Below are positions 1 through 10,740 of a DNA stretch of 64,000 nucleotides, piece by piece. Source of the DNA: Arbacia lixula (Eukaryota > Echinodermata > Echinoidea > Arbacioida > Arbaciidae); assembly GCA_963669155.1 (NCBI GenBank), contig OZ022595.1:4500642-4564641 (forward strand), given 5' to 3'. Position 1 is the stretch's first letter, and each line of letters begins with the position of its first letter. The notes under the pieces were generated by a model that saw only the letters and a program-made list of their open reading frames with translations, did no database searches and was not told where the DNA came from. The position numbers and the translations under genes are program-made.

Positions 1-368
1 TATTCATTTCTGTGTGTGTGTTTGTTAGTGCAACTTGCATTCTAGTCTGGTGCATCTCTGTGTGCAGGGTGTATCATAATCCAAGACTTAACCAACATGA
101 ATCACTAGAAACAAACTATAAAATTAGAATAAGTGTTAATTACACTTCTTTTACCACAACTTGATAGATTTGTTCATGCACTTTCTGTTTCCGATAGGTG
201 ATGTCTGAATGCAGAGCTGCCAAGATAGTCTTCTTGATTTTGCAAGTGGATTTTATCAAATCACCCGATCTATTGATAATTGATAAATAATTTTCATTAG
301 GTTGTGTGCATTCGATAAACATCTCTCAGTTTAATGAAATTTCCCCAGGTCTTTTAGCCTTATGGCTT
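1..368. other. AT-rich flank, no supported gene
   Basis: I see no splice-flanked coding exon here. A 60-codon open frame on the minus strand (140-322) looks mildly protein-like, but it has no good splice sites and no recognisable motif. The segment just left of 369 borders a foldback element. Confidence 0.4.
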
Positions 369-877
369 GAAAACGGCCTCAATGATTTGGGTTGGTAAGC
401 TGTTTATTAGGATAAGCTGAGTAGAAATTAAAAAAAAGACTAATTACCAAGCTGCTATCATCCTTGAGGAACTGGAATGCCTATTTAATTTAATTTTTGC
501 TTTCTGTTTCAAAATCAGTGATGTAGATGTAGGGAAGTGTGGTTTTTTGCACATTAACTTTGATGGCTTCAAAACAATCGATATTAAGCCCCATTGCCAG
601 TGATATCAAGCCCCGTACAAAAACGTATAAGGTGTCTGCATGATTATTGATAGGGGAAGCCATTTTTTTAAGCCTGCAAATTTCTTGTGCGAAAATCAAC
701 ACTATCCATCTAAATTGGTCACTGATTTTTACACGGAAAACAACCTGCACAAGAAATTTTAAATAGGAATTTCATGTCCTAAAGGATGATTGCAGCTTGT
801 TGAGTAAATTTTTGTTATTTCTTCCCAGCCGTTCTCAATAAACGGCTTACCAACCCAAATCGTCGAGGCTGTTTTCA
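369..877. repeat. Foldback element, arms about 130 bp
   Basis: The first 40 bases from 369 match the reverse complement of 838-877 with only a few differences (shared core GATTTGGGTTGGTAAGC). The match continues inward with small gaps to about 500 on the left and 740 on the right, so the arms are about 130 bp around a loop of about 240 bp. No target duplication is obvious. The loop and inner right arm carry an 86-codon minus-strand open frame (490-750). Part of it (LYVFVRGLISLAMGLNIDCF) faintly recalls the helices of MazG-like pyrophosphohydrolases, but the resemblance is too weak for a gene call. The class of the element is unknown. Confidence 0.7.
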
Positions 878-1463
878 ATAGTTTGGCGCGCGGTCCGGCG
901 TAGGGCTACAAGTCTTCCTTATTATTGGTAGCTCTGTTGATGTTCGAACTTTAGGGTGTTTTCACCGCGAGAGTTAATCCTAGGCCATAGTACAGGGGCT
1001 GGAGTGGGTATAGTGGGTGTCCCCTCGATATTTAAGAATGAAATTTTTAAATACAGACAATAATCTCAATCAGCAATTTTCAACACTTTTTTACCACATT
1101 CCTCTTGCCTGTTTGTCATGACAAACGAAAGGTCACATCAGTGGTTTTTAGCCATGAGCCATAGCTCAACTGTTGGTACACTTTAATAGTCTACCTGTAC
1201 ATGTAGCACCTACATGGTAGCAAGGATGCGTGTCTGAATCTACATGACCACTATCTGCCCATGTGCAGAAGAGCGTAGATAGTTACAAGCCTATGATGCA
1301 TCATGACATAGCACGCTTAATGATAATTTACCACCTATTGAGAAAACATTGGAGGTAAACATTGTGTATGTGGGTGCAGTCATTATCAGTGATATTTTGA
1401 ATATCTAGGATGTTCTCATTGAATACCTCATATTTACAATGATCACTTTTGTTTTTTCAATAG
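878..1463. other. 5' flank of the DUF7869-like gene
   Basis: No exon is recognised here. The stretch ends in a pyrimidine-rich acceptor, TTTGTTTTTTCAATAG, just before 1464. The palindrome TTTGTCATGACAAA lies near 1114. If the gene has an upstream exon, it is either hidden here or lies left of the window. Confidence 0.4.
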
Positions 1464-3745
1464 GAAAACAGCCAGCCATTGGATGTCACCACATGCCTCA
1501 CAGCTTTTGTAAGGTGGCTTTGCTTACAGAAGCAGACATCGCAGATACTTTCCAGGACTGCTACCGGGACTCCAATAAGCAGCGGCAAGATTCATTCATC
1601 ATGTGCCACTTTCAACTCAATCCCATCATGCGCCATCGTGGAAATGGTCCGCAGCCAAAGAGAGAACGGAACTACGCCCCAACATTTCATGTAAGTTTTT
1701 CTGCCTCCGCAACGAGGTGGCCAGAAGCATTATGTTTGGGGGTTGTCGGTCTGTCCTGAATCCGTTTACGCAATATCTTGTAAATCGTTCAACCAGATTT
1801 GCCTCAAATCCGGTAGAGTTATGCATTGCATGAAACCAATTAACTGTATAAAATAGTGATTAATTGTGATTGAGGTCAACAAAGTTTGCACAATTTTTTA
1901 TAAAATTGATGTTTGTCACAATAAATCCAAATCCAATGATGCAATTCCAACCAAACATGGTACAAAGTTAGATCACTACTTGGAAAAAGACCATTGACAT
2001 ATTTGATACAATTCTTTTGATACCTTTGATGCAATAAGTCAGAGGTCAAAGTTCAGTGAAGATTGCCACACTTGGCTAAACATAGAATCTGATGTTAATG
2101 ATGTTAAATACCTAATTGCAATAATGTTCCAATAGTTTTCATTGAGTTTTTTTAGCCTTCTGGATATTCTCCCTGTTTCACTCATACCCAGTTTCATGAA
2201 CTTCTCTAGTTTTAGTAATCAGCCTTTCGTTTCACTTTCAATTCACAGATTACGACACAGGGAGGGGAAAATGTGGAGGTGTGCTCTGCGAGCTTCAGGG
2301 CCATCCTTGCCCTCGGCAGGAAACGCCTTGGCAACTTGATGAAATACGCCTGGTCCAACAATGGCAACCCCAGACCAGAAGGACGAGGAGGACGCCGTGT
2401 GAGTGAAGCGTTCACGCAACTGAGGGAGAAGATCAGAGCCCACATCAAATCATTTAGATGCTTTTCATCCCATTACGGCAGGAACAAGACCCCCCACAAG
2501 CGATACCTGCCAGGCTCCCTCAACATTCAGAAAATGTGGGAGCTCTTTAAGACTGCATACCCGGAGCAGGAGGTAAAGTACCACACGTACTACTCTGTCT
2601 TTGTCGAAGACTTTAATCTTGGATTTGGGAACCCCAAGACGGATGTGTGCTCTTTCTGCACAGGGCACAAGGCCAAGCTCAGCCACGAGGCAGATCAAAC
2701 AAAGAAACGTGCCCTTGTCACCGAGTTGCTGGTTCATCGAAGCAGGTCTAGGAAATTCTACCAGCTCATGTCGACGAAGCCAAATGAGTCAACCTTGATG
2801 CTGTCATTTGATCTGATGCAGAATCAGGCCCTTCCGAAGAGTCCCATTGGTGAAGCGTACTATGCCAGGCAGCTGTGGCTCTATGTACTTGGTATCATCG
2901 AACATAAACCAAGTGGGGAGAAGGGAGTCCCTGGGGTGCAGTCACATGAAGATGTGAATTTCTACACATGGGGAGAACAGGAGATGGGGAGGGGAGCTAA
3001 CCAAGTCGCAAGCGCCCTCAAGCATTTCCTAGACGAAAGACTACAACGGTCACCTCACATCACTAAGGTAGTCCTCTTTAGTGATTCTTGTGTTGGCCAA
3101 AACAAGAACTGTGTTGTCCTTGGAATGCTCAACCTTGTATCGACGGCTCACAAGGTCGAGTTTGAGCATATCTTTCCCGTTAGAGGGCATTCATACATGC
3201 CAGCTGACCGTGCATTTGGTAGGGTTGAGAAGAGGTTGCGACGGGAAGAGACAATCCTGCTACCATCAGAATACCTCGCTCACTTCGCTGCAGTTGGCAA
3301 TGTCCATGTGCATGGCCAGGACTGGCATGCATTGGATTTGAAGAGTGCTGTGGAGAAGGCTGTGAAACGTCCCCTGCCATTCAAGATTACAGATGCCAAG
3401 CGCATCATCGTGAGACCAGCTCCAGCCCCAGTTACTGTCAGCACATACTACAGCTCCCCCGGAGAACAGCACACCATCTTAAAGAGAGGGAAGAAATGGT
3501 GTACCCTTCAAGTCAATCGTCTCCAAATGATGAGCTGTGTAAAACCAGCAAAACGGCAGGATGTCGCTAAACTTCTACATGCGATGGGAGTTGAGCTTGA
3601 AGTGGAACCTCTAGTTGGTTCTGGGCCTCGTACATTTTTGCAGGAAGTCGGACTGTTCTACAAAGAGGTGTGCAACCTAACAGATGATATGGACATTGAG
3701 AGTGATGAGGACGATGAAGGCATTATCGCTGTCTATGAAGATTGA
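1464..3745 (+). CDS. DUF7869-like RNase H-fold protein (transposase-related), two exons, 5' end uncertain
   Basis: Exons 1464-1690 and 2249-3745 join across a GT-AG intron in phase 0, giving at least 573 residues. The first exon carries the helical segment before the core (motif NKQRQDSFIM), and the junction reads NYAPTFH then ITTQGGE. In residues numbered from the GTG at 2273 (exon 2), a C-x2-C knuckle lies at 126-129. The RNase H-like core shows D180 (LSFDLMQ), D271 (FSDSCVGQNKN), H306 and D312 with E319 (ADRAFGRVEK). These acids are spaced like a DDE/DDD catalytic set. The C-terminus is acidic. I recognise the order of motifs as that of the DUF7869 domain family, common in animals and often multi-copy; its function is unproven. 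An in-frame ATG at 1439 would give 582 residues, but the AG at 1463 fits an internal phase-1 exon better. No terminal inverted repeats were found around the gene, so it could be a mobile-element gene or a host gene. The frame has no breaks, which suggests recent constraint or recent arrival. The TGA stop is at 3743-3745. Confidence 0.85.
1691..2248 (+). other. Intron of the DUF7869-like gene
   Basis: The donor is CAT|GTAAGTTTTT at 1691. The acceptor is CAATTCACAG ending at 2248, after a modest pyrimidine tract. The intron is 558 bp, AT-rich, and keeps the reading frame exactly in phase 0. Two stop-free readings meet across it, which is the main support for the two-exon model. Confidence 0.8.
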
Positions 3746-5137
3746 AAACTCTGAAAAACCAAAGCACTTATCAAAGTGTCTTTTTTCCAGGATATTGTTG
3801 TTTGTTACCAGAATCCACATTGTTTTGTGTGTTAATTTCAAAATATTTGATTCAATCCCTGAAAGTGATCGGCCAGTCAACATACCTTTGCTCAAAAGTG
3901 ATATTTCAGACTTCAATCAGATAACATTATCATCATAAAAATCTTTTATTGTTATGTGTGCATTTTTATAGAAAGAGAAATGTGTTAAACTGGTGAAAAA
4001 GGCTTTTTAGCCCATTCTTTTTAGCTCCATTTGTTACAGGACATTTAAGATAAAAGGCCATGATATCATTCTGTCATCACAGGCTAACAGGAGGGATATA
4101 ATCCTTGTGTAAGCTGCATTTGACTTGGGTTTTATTTCACAAAGTTTATAGATCACTTTGATAATTATGTTTTACATTGTGTTATAAATTGGGTGATGAT
4201 TGATTTTAAAATGAAATATCCTGACATCAATGTTACTGAACTTTAAATTGCAGAAGTGGTGCTATACATTGCATACATTGACTAAAACAGAGATAGCTTC
4301 TAAAACATTCATTCATCAAGAGACACATTTGAATGCAATCTTTTTTTATTACACATGTGTGCATTTTGTTGTACACTGGTACATGAAGCTTCAAATGAAA
4401 ATGTACTTAACAATCATGCATGTTCACAGATAATTGATATCTGGCACTTGCTACCTTGATTGTATAATAACTTTTATGTTGGCCAATATCAGAATTATAA
4501 AGTAGATTGTATGGGCTCAAGTTTATTGTTCCTATTTTCATAGCAGACATTTTGTTAACATATCGGTATAATTCAAATGTATCTGCAGAATCAGTACCGG
4601 TACTCCATTGTTTACGGTAGTGAATGATAAGTAATGTGTGTGGTAATGTAAGGGTTATCGTCTAGACATTTTTCATGTTAAATAAACTGTAATGGAAACT
4701 ACACTTAAATGCAAGTTTGTGTACATGTCATGATCGACTCACCATAATGACATCAGATAACGAGTAAAGCAAATTTACAAGTTTTTCAATTCTTATATTA
4801 AATTAGTCTTTACTGCTTGTTTATTTTGTCAAGTTAAAAATGTGCTGCAAGGTTGTTTTTCAGCTAAGTAGTGAGAGAGCAATTTCATGATTGAAGTTAC
4901 CTGTGAAATGGTTTGTGAAGTATGTAAAATTTTGATTTTCCATGGATGTCTTGAATGATGAGATGTAAGAAGTATGTTCAACATAGTCGAGGCTTTGAGT
5001 GTGTTTCATGGAATGTGTGTGTTATAACCTGAATTATTATTTAAAGAAGTCTAGATTGTGGTCTTATATCAGAACATTAACATTATGTAAGTTTAAAACA
5101 GTTCAGAAGTTGAAATGTGAAATGATGCTTGAAATTT
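3746..5137. other. 3' flank of the DUF7869-like gene, AT-rich
   Basis: No coding sequence is supported. The 3' untranslated region should start here. The nearest canonical AATAAA I noted is at 4681-4686, which would make a 3' UTR of nearly 1 kb; a variant signal closer to the stop is possible. Confidence 0.4.
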
Positions 5138-5387
5138 TAGTTCCAAAAGGCGCTAAATCCTTCTTTAGTTCCAAAAGGCGCTAAATCCGAAAAAATAAAA
5201 TTGAAAAAAAAATATTAAAAAAAAACTACTATAGCAGGATTTCTTTCAGTATTATTTTAATGATAGTTTGGGGTATATCTTTGAACTGTGTGAAAGTTTT
5301 GCAGATTCATTGAAGCTAAAGTGGTCTAACAGAAAACTTTGATTTACTTGAAAACACCAAAAGTGGATTTAGCGCCTTTTGGAACTA
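5138..5387. repeat. Small MITE-like inverted repeat with duplicated left end
   Basis: The 23-base end TAGTTCCAAAAGGCGCTAAA(TCC) occurs at 5138-5160, again directly at 5166-5188, and inverted at 5365-5387. The inner pair encloses an AT-rich 176 bp core, giving an element of about 222 bp. The extra left end could be a tandem terminal duplication or a second element truncated at the junction. The ends include TTA/TAA, so any target duplication cannot be separated from the repeat. Confidence 0.75.
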
Positions 5388-6480
5388 AGCTCTTCATATG
5401 TAGAAATTACCTATTCAGGATGGAATCCTTCAGGAAGCATACACTGCACCTTGCTGTATTTCATTTGAACAGATGAAAGGTGAAACACTAAAAAGAGATA
5501 TTCTGTTTGCTCTTGTGGATGTTTTTTTTAGGACCATCGGAATATTAAAACGACAATTTGAGGATCAAGAGGCACAGACACTTCTGTGAAATTATGAACA
5601 ATTGAACAAATAATGCGGCGTGGGAGAAGCAATCGTGTTGAGGTGATCCTCGGGAAGCTATCACCCACAACCTCTGGGGAGACACACTAGCAAACAGCCC
5701 TCTCACTCTAGGGGGATTGTTTGTCCAATTGCCCCACATTTCAAAGGCAATCATGAGATTAATTCACTCATTTGTAGCAAGTAAGCAAGCATGCATTACC
5801 AAGAAGATTGAAGTATTATTAAGTCTATGTGAACCAACGTCACACAATTTTGCACCAGTGGCACACACACATAAAACCATGCAGCAGTATTTTGTCTGGT
5901 AGGTCAAGCTTCAAGCCCATGTATATGTGTGTCCTCCAAAATACATGAATTATTCATGCAATTTCCAGTGCCCTTTTCATTATAATTTTTGCTCATGAAT
6001 ATGATTTCCACTAGTGTCTTGTACACAGAATATATGAGAAGAGGCAAGACTTATTAACAATTTGGTAACAAACAATTCATTATTGTTTTTTTTTTCATTA
6101 TTGGTCTTTAAAAATGCATGTCCCCTTGTATTCATTCATGTCATCAGTATAGATGGATTAATGAATATCAAAGTAGAGAAATATAAATGTATGAATTATC
6201 TTATATATTCATATAGAGGGAGAAATAAATGTATGCATACTTATACATTGATGAATAGACATACAAGCACATGTAGATGAGATGGATTGCGATGGAGCAA
6301 TATTTAGTAATAACTCCCAGACCACAGCCATACAATGTACATACTATACATGTCAAGTATTGGTATATAACTGATCAATGTCCTTTGTTGCTGGAGCCAA
6401 ATTAGCTGGACATCCAATTACGTTATTGATATATGTACTACCCTGATGGGTTAATTGCTGATGTGCATGTGAACAATGCT
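5388..6480. other. No gene seen
   Basis: The stretch is AT-rich. A more GC-balanced block at 5530-5730 is not part of any repeat I recognise and could be conserved noncoding sequence, but it has no supported exon. Confidence 0.35.
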
Positions 6481-6656
6481 TGAGGGAGACACACGGAGGA
6501 AGAGGGAGCTTGGTGAAGATGGAGGGATGGAGGAAGGGGAGAAGGGGGAGAATAAGGCAGGAGTTTGGAGATTAGTTATAGAGAGAGAAATATGAATCAG
6601 GACATAGGAGAAAACATTGATCATGGATTTTGAAATATGACATAGAATGAGAGGGG

Positions 6657-6715
<59 letters not shown>

Positions 6716-7073
6716 CAAGAGGAGTGTAAAGGAGAGGATGATAATTTCAAGTGCACTTATGCGGATATGATACACAGTGCGATAGGAAGAGAGAGAGAGA
6801 GAGTGAGGGGGGGGGTGGGGTTGGGATGGAGAGAGTTTGGGGGGGGGGAGAGGGGGGAGGGGGTGGGGAGGGAGAGGGAGATACAAACAGAGAAAGACAG
6901 AGAGAGGGAGAGAGACAGACAGAGACAGTGAGAAGCCTCTGGCTTTCAATTTAGTTTAGACAGAGACAGAGAAACAGAGCGAGTGAGAAATAGAGGGACA
7001 GAGACAAAGAAACGGAGAGAGAGAGATAAAAACAGAGGGACAGAAACAGATAGACAGAAACAGAGAGACAGAA

Positions 7074-7120
<47 letters not shown>

Positions 7121-7140
7121 AAGAAGAGAGATACCACAGG
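6480..7140. repeat. Purine-rich GA microsatellite block
   Basis: Pure GA runs at 6664-6712 and 7081-7119 are embedded in GA/GGGA/GACA-rich sequence, with G runs near 6806 and 6840. Long open frames here are simple-sequence artefacts (poly RE, SL). Confidence 0.9.
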
Positions 7141-7741
7141 CCATGGACTGAAAGTAGAGAATGTGAATGTCAAGGCTAGATGACATTCCATTTTTCAGCT
7201 CTGATCGATTGTGATGGGTCCTCTAGGCTGGCCACAATACGGTTTCATGCTCGCGGGCTCGTCCACATGGACAACATTCTGAGCCACCCGCTGTGAGGGA
7301 AGGCCATCGAGCCCAAAAAGAAAAGCAAACCACCCAATTTGAGTTGTAACAAAATGATAGATCTTCAATCAATCCCCCCTTAAAATGGTCTATTTCAGAC
7401 AAATTCTGATAACCAACTGTGTATACTATTCATGCGATTGAAGTAAATGCTGGAACCATTGTTGTATGAAAGACATACCAGGAATTTGTAAGTAGGTAGG
7501 AACTACATCAAGAGCGTATGGCTTCATACATGTTGTTATCCCCTTTTTAAAGGTCAGAAGAAATTACTCATATGGCAAGGACTATGTGCGTAGCGAACAG
7601 AGAAATACAAATGTTGATATATTCTGCTTAATCCTGATCAGTGGGTTATATCCTTGAAGATACATTAGTGATGAGACCCCATTTAGAATAACAAAGACTT
7701 TTCTTAAGGATGGTACCCTCTGTAACTTGTAAGCCATTGAA
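7141..7741. other. No gene seen
   Basis: A GC-richer patch lies at 7220-7310. No exon with paired splice sites was found. Confidence 0.35.
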
Positions 7742-7987
7742 GCATTTTTACACTGGTAATACTCAGCACACATATAAGGTAGTTTGGAGTCTGACAGAGA
7801 AGGAGTTAACTATTTCAGGCACCATTCAGGCATTTTCGCACTGGTAATACTCGCCACGCATATAAGGTAGTATGGAGTCTGACAGAGAAGGAGTTAACTA
7901 TTTATATGCATCATTCAGGCATTTTTGCACTGGCAATACACACCAGTCTCATAGGGCAGTTTGGAGTCTGGCAGAGAAGGAGTTAAA
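7742..7987. repeat. Three-copy tandem repeat, 88-89 bp unit
   Basis: Units start at 7742, 7830 and 7919. Each contains GCATTTTTGCACTGG, an AATAC(A/T)C segment, TAGTTTGGAGTCTG and GAGAAGGAGTTAA. The unit looks like a version of the TTAA-bounded short element found elsewhere in the window, so the array may have grown from one such insertion. Confidence 0.85.
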
Positions 7988-8365
7988 TATCAAGTTCATT
8001 TCATGATACTATGGTCGTGTTGAATGAGTAAAAAACCACTGGAAACTCCGGGCAATTTAGCCCTGTTATTGAACGCTTGTCCAATAACATGATAACCCAT
8101 GTGAAAAATGCTTTGTTTTCTCTTAGGGTAAAAAGCACAACATTGTTCAAGATGCTCTTTTTAGATGTCAAGCTCAAACACTAGCCCACACAAATTTCAT
8201 TTTTCTTTTTTCTTTCTGCAATGCACTGTAATAAAGGGTAATGAGGTTGAAAATGATCAACCTGTCAACAATCTTGGGGTAATTAATTCAGTAGTCCTTC
8301 TCTCACATTTCTACTGCAGTCTTTCATTAGTGCACAGTGTGGGGTGCATATGTAGGTTGTCTCTT

Positions 8366-8455
8366 TTAACCTTTATGTGTCACATAAACAGCTGCTCAAT
8401 GGGATTTGTGTGTATTTCTTGTGAAAGAGGGCGTGCATAGGACATAAATAGTTAA
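8366..8455 (+). mobile_element. TTAA-bounded short element (piggyBac-like MITE)
   Basis: It is bounded by TTAA at 8366 and 8452. The left end is TTAACCTTTATGTGTCA, followed by the family core GGGATTTGTGTGTATT; the right end is degenerate. Length 90 bp. TTAA target sites and CCCT-type ends are features of the piggyBac superfamily; applying that here is inference. Confidence 0.6.
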
Positions 8456-8689
8456 GGTAAGCCTTTAACATTGGTGTGTGTGCACTGCCAAAGTCTTCAA
8501 GCTCTGAGGTTTATGTGATATGCATGCACGACTTTGTTTTATATTTTGCAATTGGGGCTATGTGGACGTGCCTGCACGCGAGGGCCGATTGCATGCATTT
8601 AGATAAATAATGATTGATCTGAATATATCGCCTCACCTCTGCGTATCGATTACAGTTGAAATCAAACCACGAGGGGCGCACAAACTCAC

Positions 8690-8787
8690 CCCTGGGTGCA
8701 CCCTCCCGCCATTCTGGGGTCATCTTCCACCCCTCGTCAACGTCGAGTGAAAACATAGCGGCATCCAGCGCAGATTTAGCTTTTCTC
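8690..8787 (-). CDS. Candidate internal or first coding exon, unknown protein
   Basis: On the minus strand a pyrimidine-rich acceptor, CAGTTTTTCACCTCCAG, ends at 8788. The donor G|GTGAGTTTG begins at 8689. The 98 bp between are open in one frame and encode 32 residues ending DVDEGWKMTPEWREGAPR, with entry phase 2 and exit phase 1. Base composition is richer in GC and CpG than the flanks, and the peptide is charged and well mixed rather than low complexity. I do not recognise the family. Alternatively, an internal ATG (GCCGCTATGTT) could make this a first exon starting MFSLDVDEG. No phase-matched partner exon was found on this strand in the window. Both splice sites are good and the frame is clean, so a real exon is likelier than chance. 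Confidence 0.5.
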
Positions 8788-9608
8788 CTGGAGGTGAAAA
8801 ACTGAATTCATTGAGTAAAGTTTTCAATTTTGGTAATTGCATCATATGATGGAATATTATATGCATGTAAACTGGACAGTTATTGAGCGTTGAAATTGCT
8901 GATTGGGTACTTGGGCAATTCATGAACGATGTATGAGTTTATTTTTGTGCTTCCCTGCATACGACAAGCAGCACAGGCAATATTCATGCTGAAATACATA
9001 CTGCGGGTGTTTGCAGTTTTTAGGATGAATAACTAAAATATGACTTTCTGAGTTGTTGGCTAGTAAACATTTACAGTCATACAATGTACCAGCATGGAGT
9101 GTCTACTAGAAAGTTTCTCCCCCCCCCCACATTTCGTAATATTTGTTTTGTACAATTTTTGCTCAATCTAGCATATTGTGATGGAGAGAGAAAAGCAAAA
9201 TAAACAGAATCCATGTCCTTGTTCTAGTAATAGTGTGTAAGTGTGTAAGTTCACATATTAAGTGGGACTGCATCTTTGAAAACTATACTGGATCTAAATT
9301 GTCCACTCTGAGTTTTGTTTCTGGTATAAATTTCAAATTTGTGGTAATTGCCTCATTTAATGGATGTTGTACGTTGGATAAGAAATTGAGGTTTGAGGAA
9401 ACCACAGCGGATGGGAAAACAATTTGTGTGGGCTATTTAATATGTGTGTGGTATCGTGAAACATACACATTGATTAACACTGTGCATTATACCTCATGAG
9501 AGCATTACATTTTTCATGGGGGCTCTTTTGAATTATAATACTATGGGGACTCACTTTTTATAGTTTGGGGACTCTTTTTCCCTGAGCCCTGTGAATCACT
9601 CTCACTGG
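8788..9608. other. No gene seen
   Basis: AT-rich sequence with a C run at 9120-9129. Just before the element at 9617 lie several GGGGACTC-type phrases, perhaps an older repeat remnant. Confidence 0.35.
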
Positions 9609-9616
9609 GGTTCAAG

Positions 9617-10080
9617 CCCGGGGGGGGCACTCACATATATTGGTGGTACGGGGACGTGCCGCTTTGAAGACCCCCTTTTTGAGACCTCGATATCCGTTCT
9701 TTAGATCCTCTATTTCCTACGCATGGCGAAAGTTCCGCGAAAAGTTCCGCTCCTTAGCCTCCCCGCTGTGCCCCTCCCTCCGTTCCCCAGGTCCGCGGCT
9801 TGCGTGCAGCTTGCTACGCGTACGCTTCAACATCAACCCGGCCGCCCGACCCGCCGGCCGAGCGAGCTGCAAGAAAACCCTGACGTACACAACGCGTCGC
9901 ATGTGCAGCGAGGATCGTTCTGTAGACCCTGTTTTTCACAATGCCGGGCGGTATATTTTTAGTTCCTAAGACCCCACATTTTACGCGGATTTTACCCTTG
10001 TAGTCAGTTCCTTAGACCCCCATTTCAGGGTTTCGTGAGGCACACCCCCATCAAAATATAATTTGAGTGCCCCCCCCGGG
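9617..10080. mobile_element. 464 bp nonautonomous DNA transposon with 8 bp target duplication
   Basis: The perfect 17 bp terminal inverted repeat CCCGGGGGGGGCACTCA at 9617 pairs with TGAGTGCCCCCCCCGGG ending at 10080. The 8 bp GGTTCAAG is directly repeated on both sides (9609-9616 and 10081-10088). The interior is unusually GC- and CpG-rich for the window (9740-9900) and encodes no recognisable transposase. An 8 bp duplication is typical of hAT-type elements; the superfamily is inferred from that alone. Confidence 0.85.
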
Positions 10081-10229
10081 GGTTCAAGGGTAACACTTTT
10101 ACATATACTGAACATTCAGACAATAGTCAAAAGGAAAAACATTAATTGTCTGCATCTGAAGCCATTTAAAAATAGCTAACTTGTCCTTCCCCTTTCTCAC
10201 CAAACCTGACAAAGCAATGCTGTAAAGGA

Positions 10230-10740
10230 AGACGATCATCCAATTCCTAATGTGCTTAATCACTCTGCGGTGTAAACTGCAATATCTACCACAGAAGAAC
10301 AGCCTTCATCAGCTCAAAATGGTAACATAGCTAGCTAATTGCGTCTTCATGAGCACGATCTAGCAAAAAAGCTATTTATTTGGTGAAGAAATCTTCCCCC
10401 TAAATCTTGGGCTAGATGCCAAAATAGGTCTGTAATTTGCAATGAAGCATATTTTTTTGTGGACCGTCTTCATTACGCTTAAATCTAAACCGAGTTTGCG
10501 AGCTCTCTTTGTTCAATGATGTGGGGCGGGCATGGCTTTGCATTTCGCAATGGTAGCAGCCGCGGCCTTTCAACCCCACTGCTTGCTTCAGTGTGATGAA
10601 GACACAATCGTAACGTCGTGCTAATTTCTAGAATCACAAATTAGCCAGCTATTTCGTCAGCTTTGGGCTGATTGAGACGTAGCTCGTCTGGCGGCAAAGT
10701 TCACTCCTCCTCAAGTGGATTACCGCCTAAATCGTGACCT
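10230..10740. promoter_or_regulatory. Candidate conserved noncoding element
   Basis: This stretch is complex and repeat-free, with GC and CpG above its flanks. It holds homeodomain-like TAAT cores (GCTAGCTAATTGC), an imperfect palindrome TGCTAATTTCT...AAATTAGCCA near 10620, and GGCGGCAAAG/TTACCGCC ends near 10690. No open frame with splice sites fits. The regulatory role is inference from composition only. Confidence 0.3.

Noticed and set aside
490-750. MazG-like pyrophosphohydrolase
   Set aside because: Only a vague helical resemblance; the metal-binding E-x-x-E-x-x-D set is not clear and the frame partly overlaps a foldback arm.
9609-9621. tRNA B-box-like GGTTCAAGCCC
   Set aside because: It is the target duplication plus the transposon end; no A box, acceptor stem or cloverleaf fits around it.
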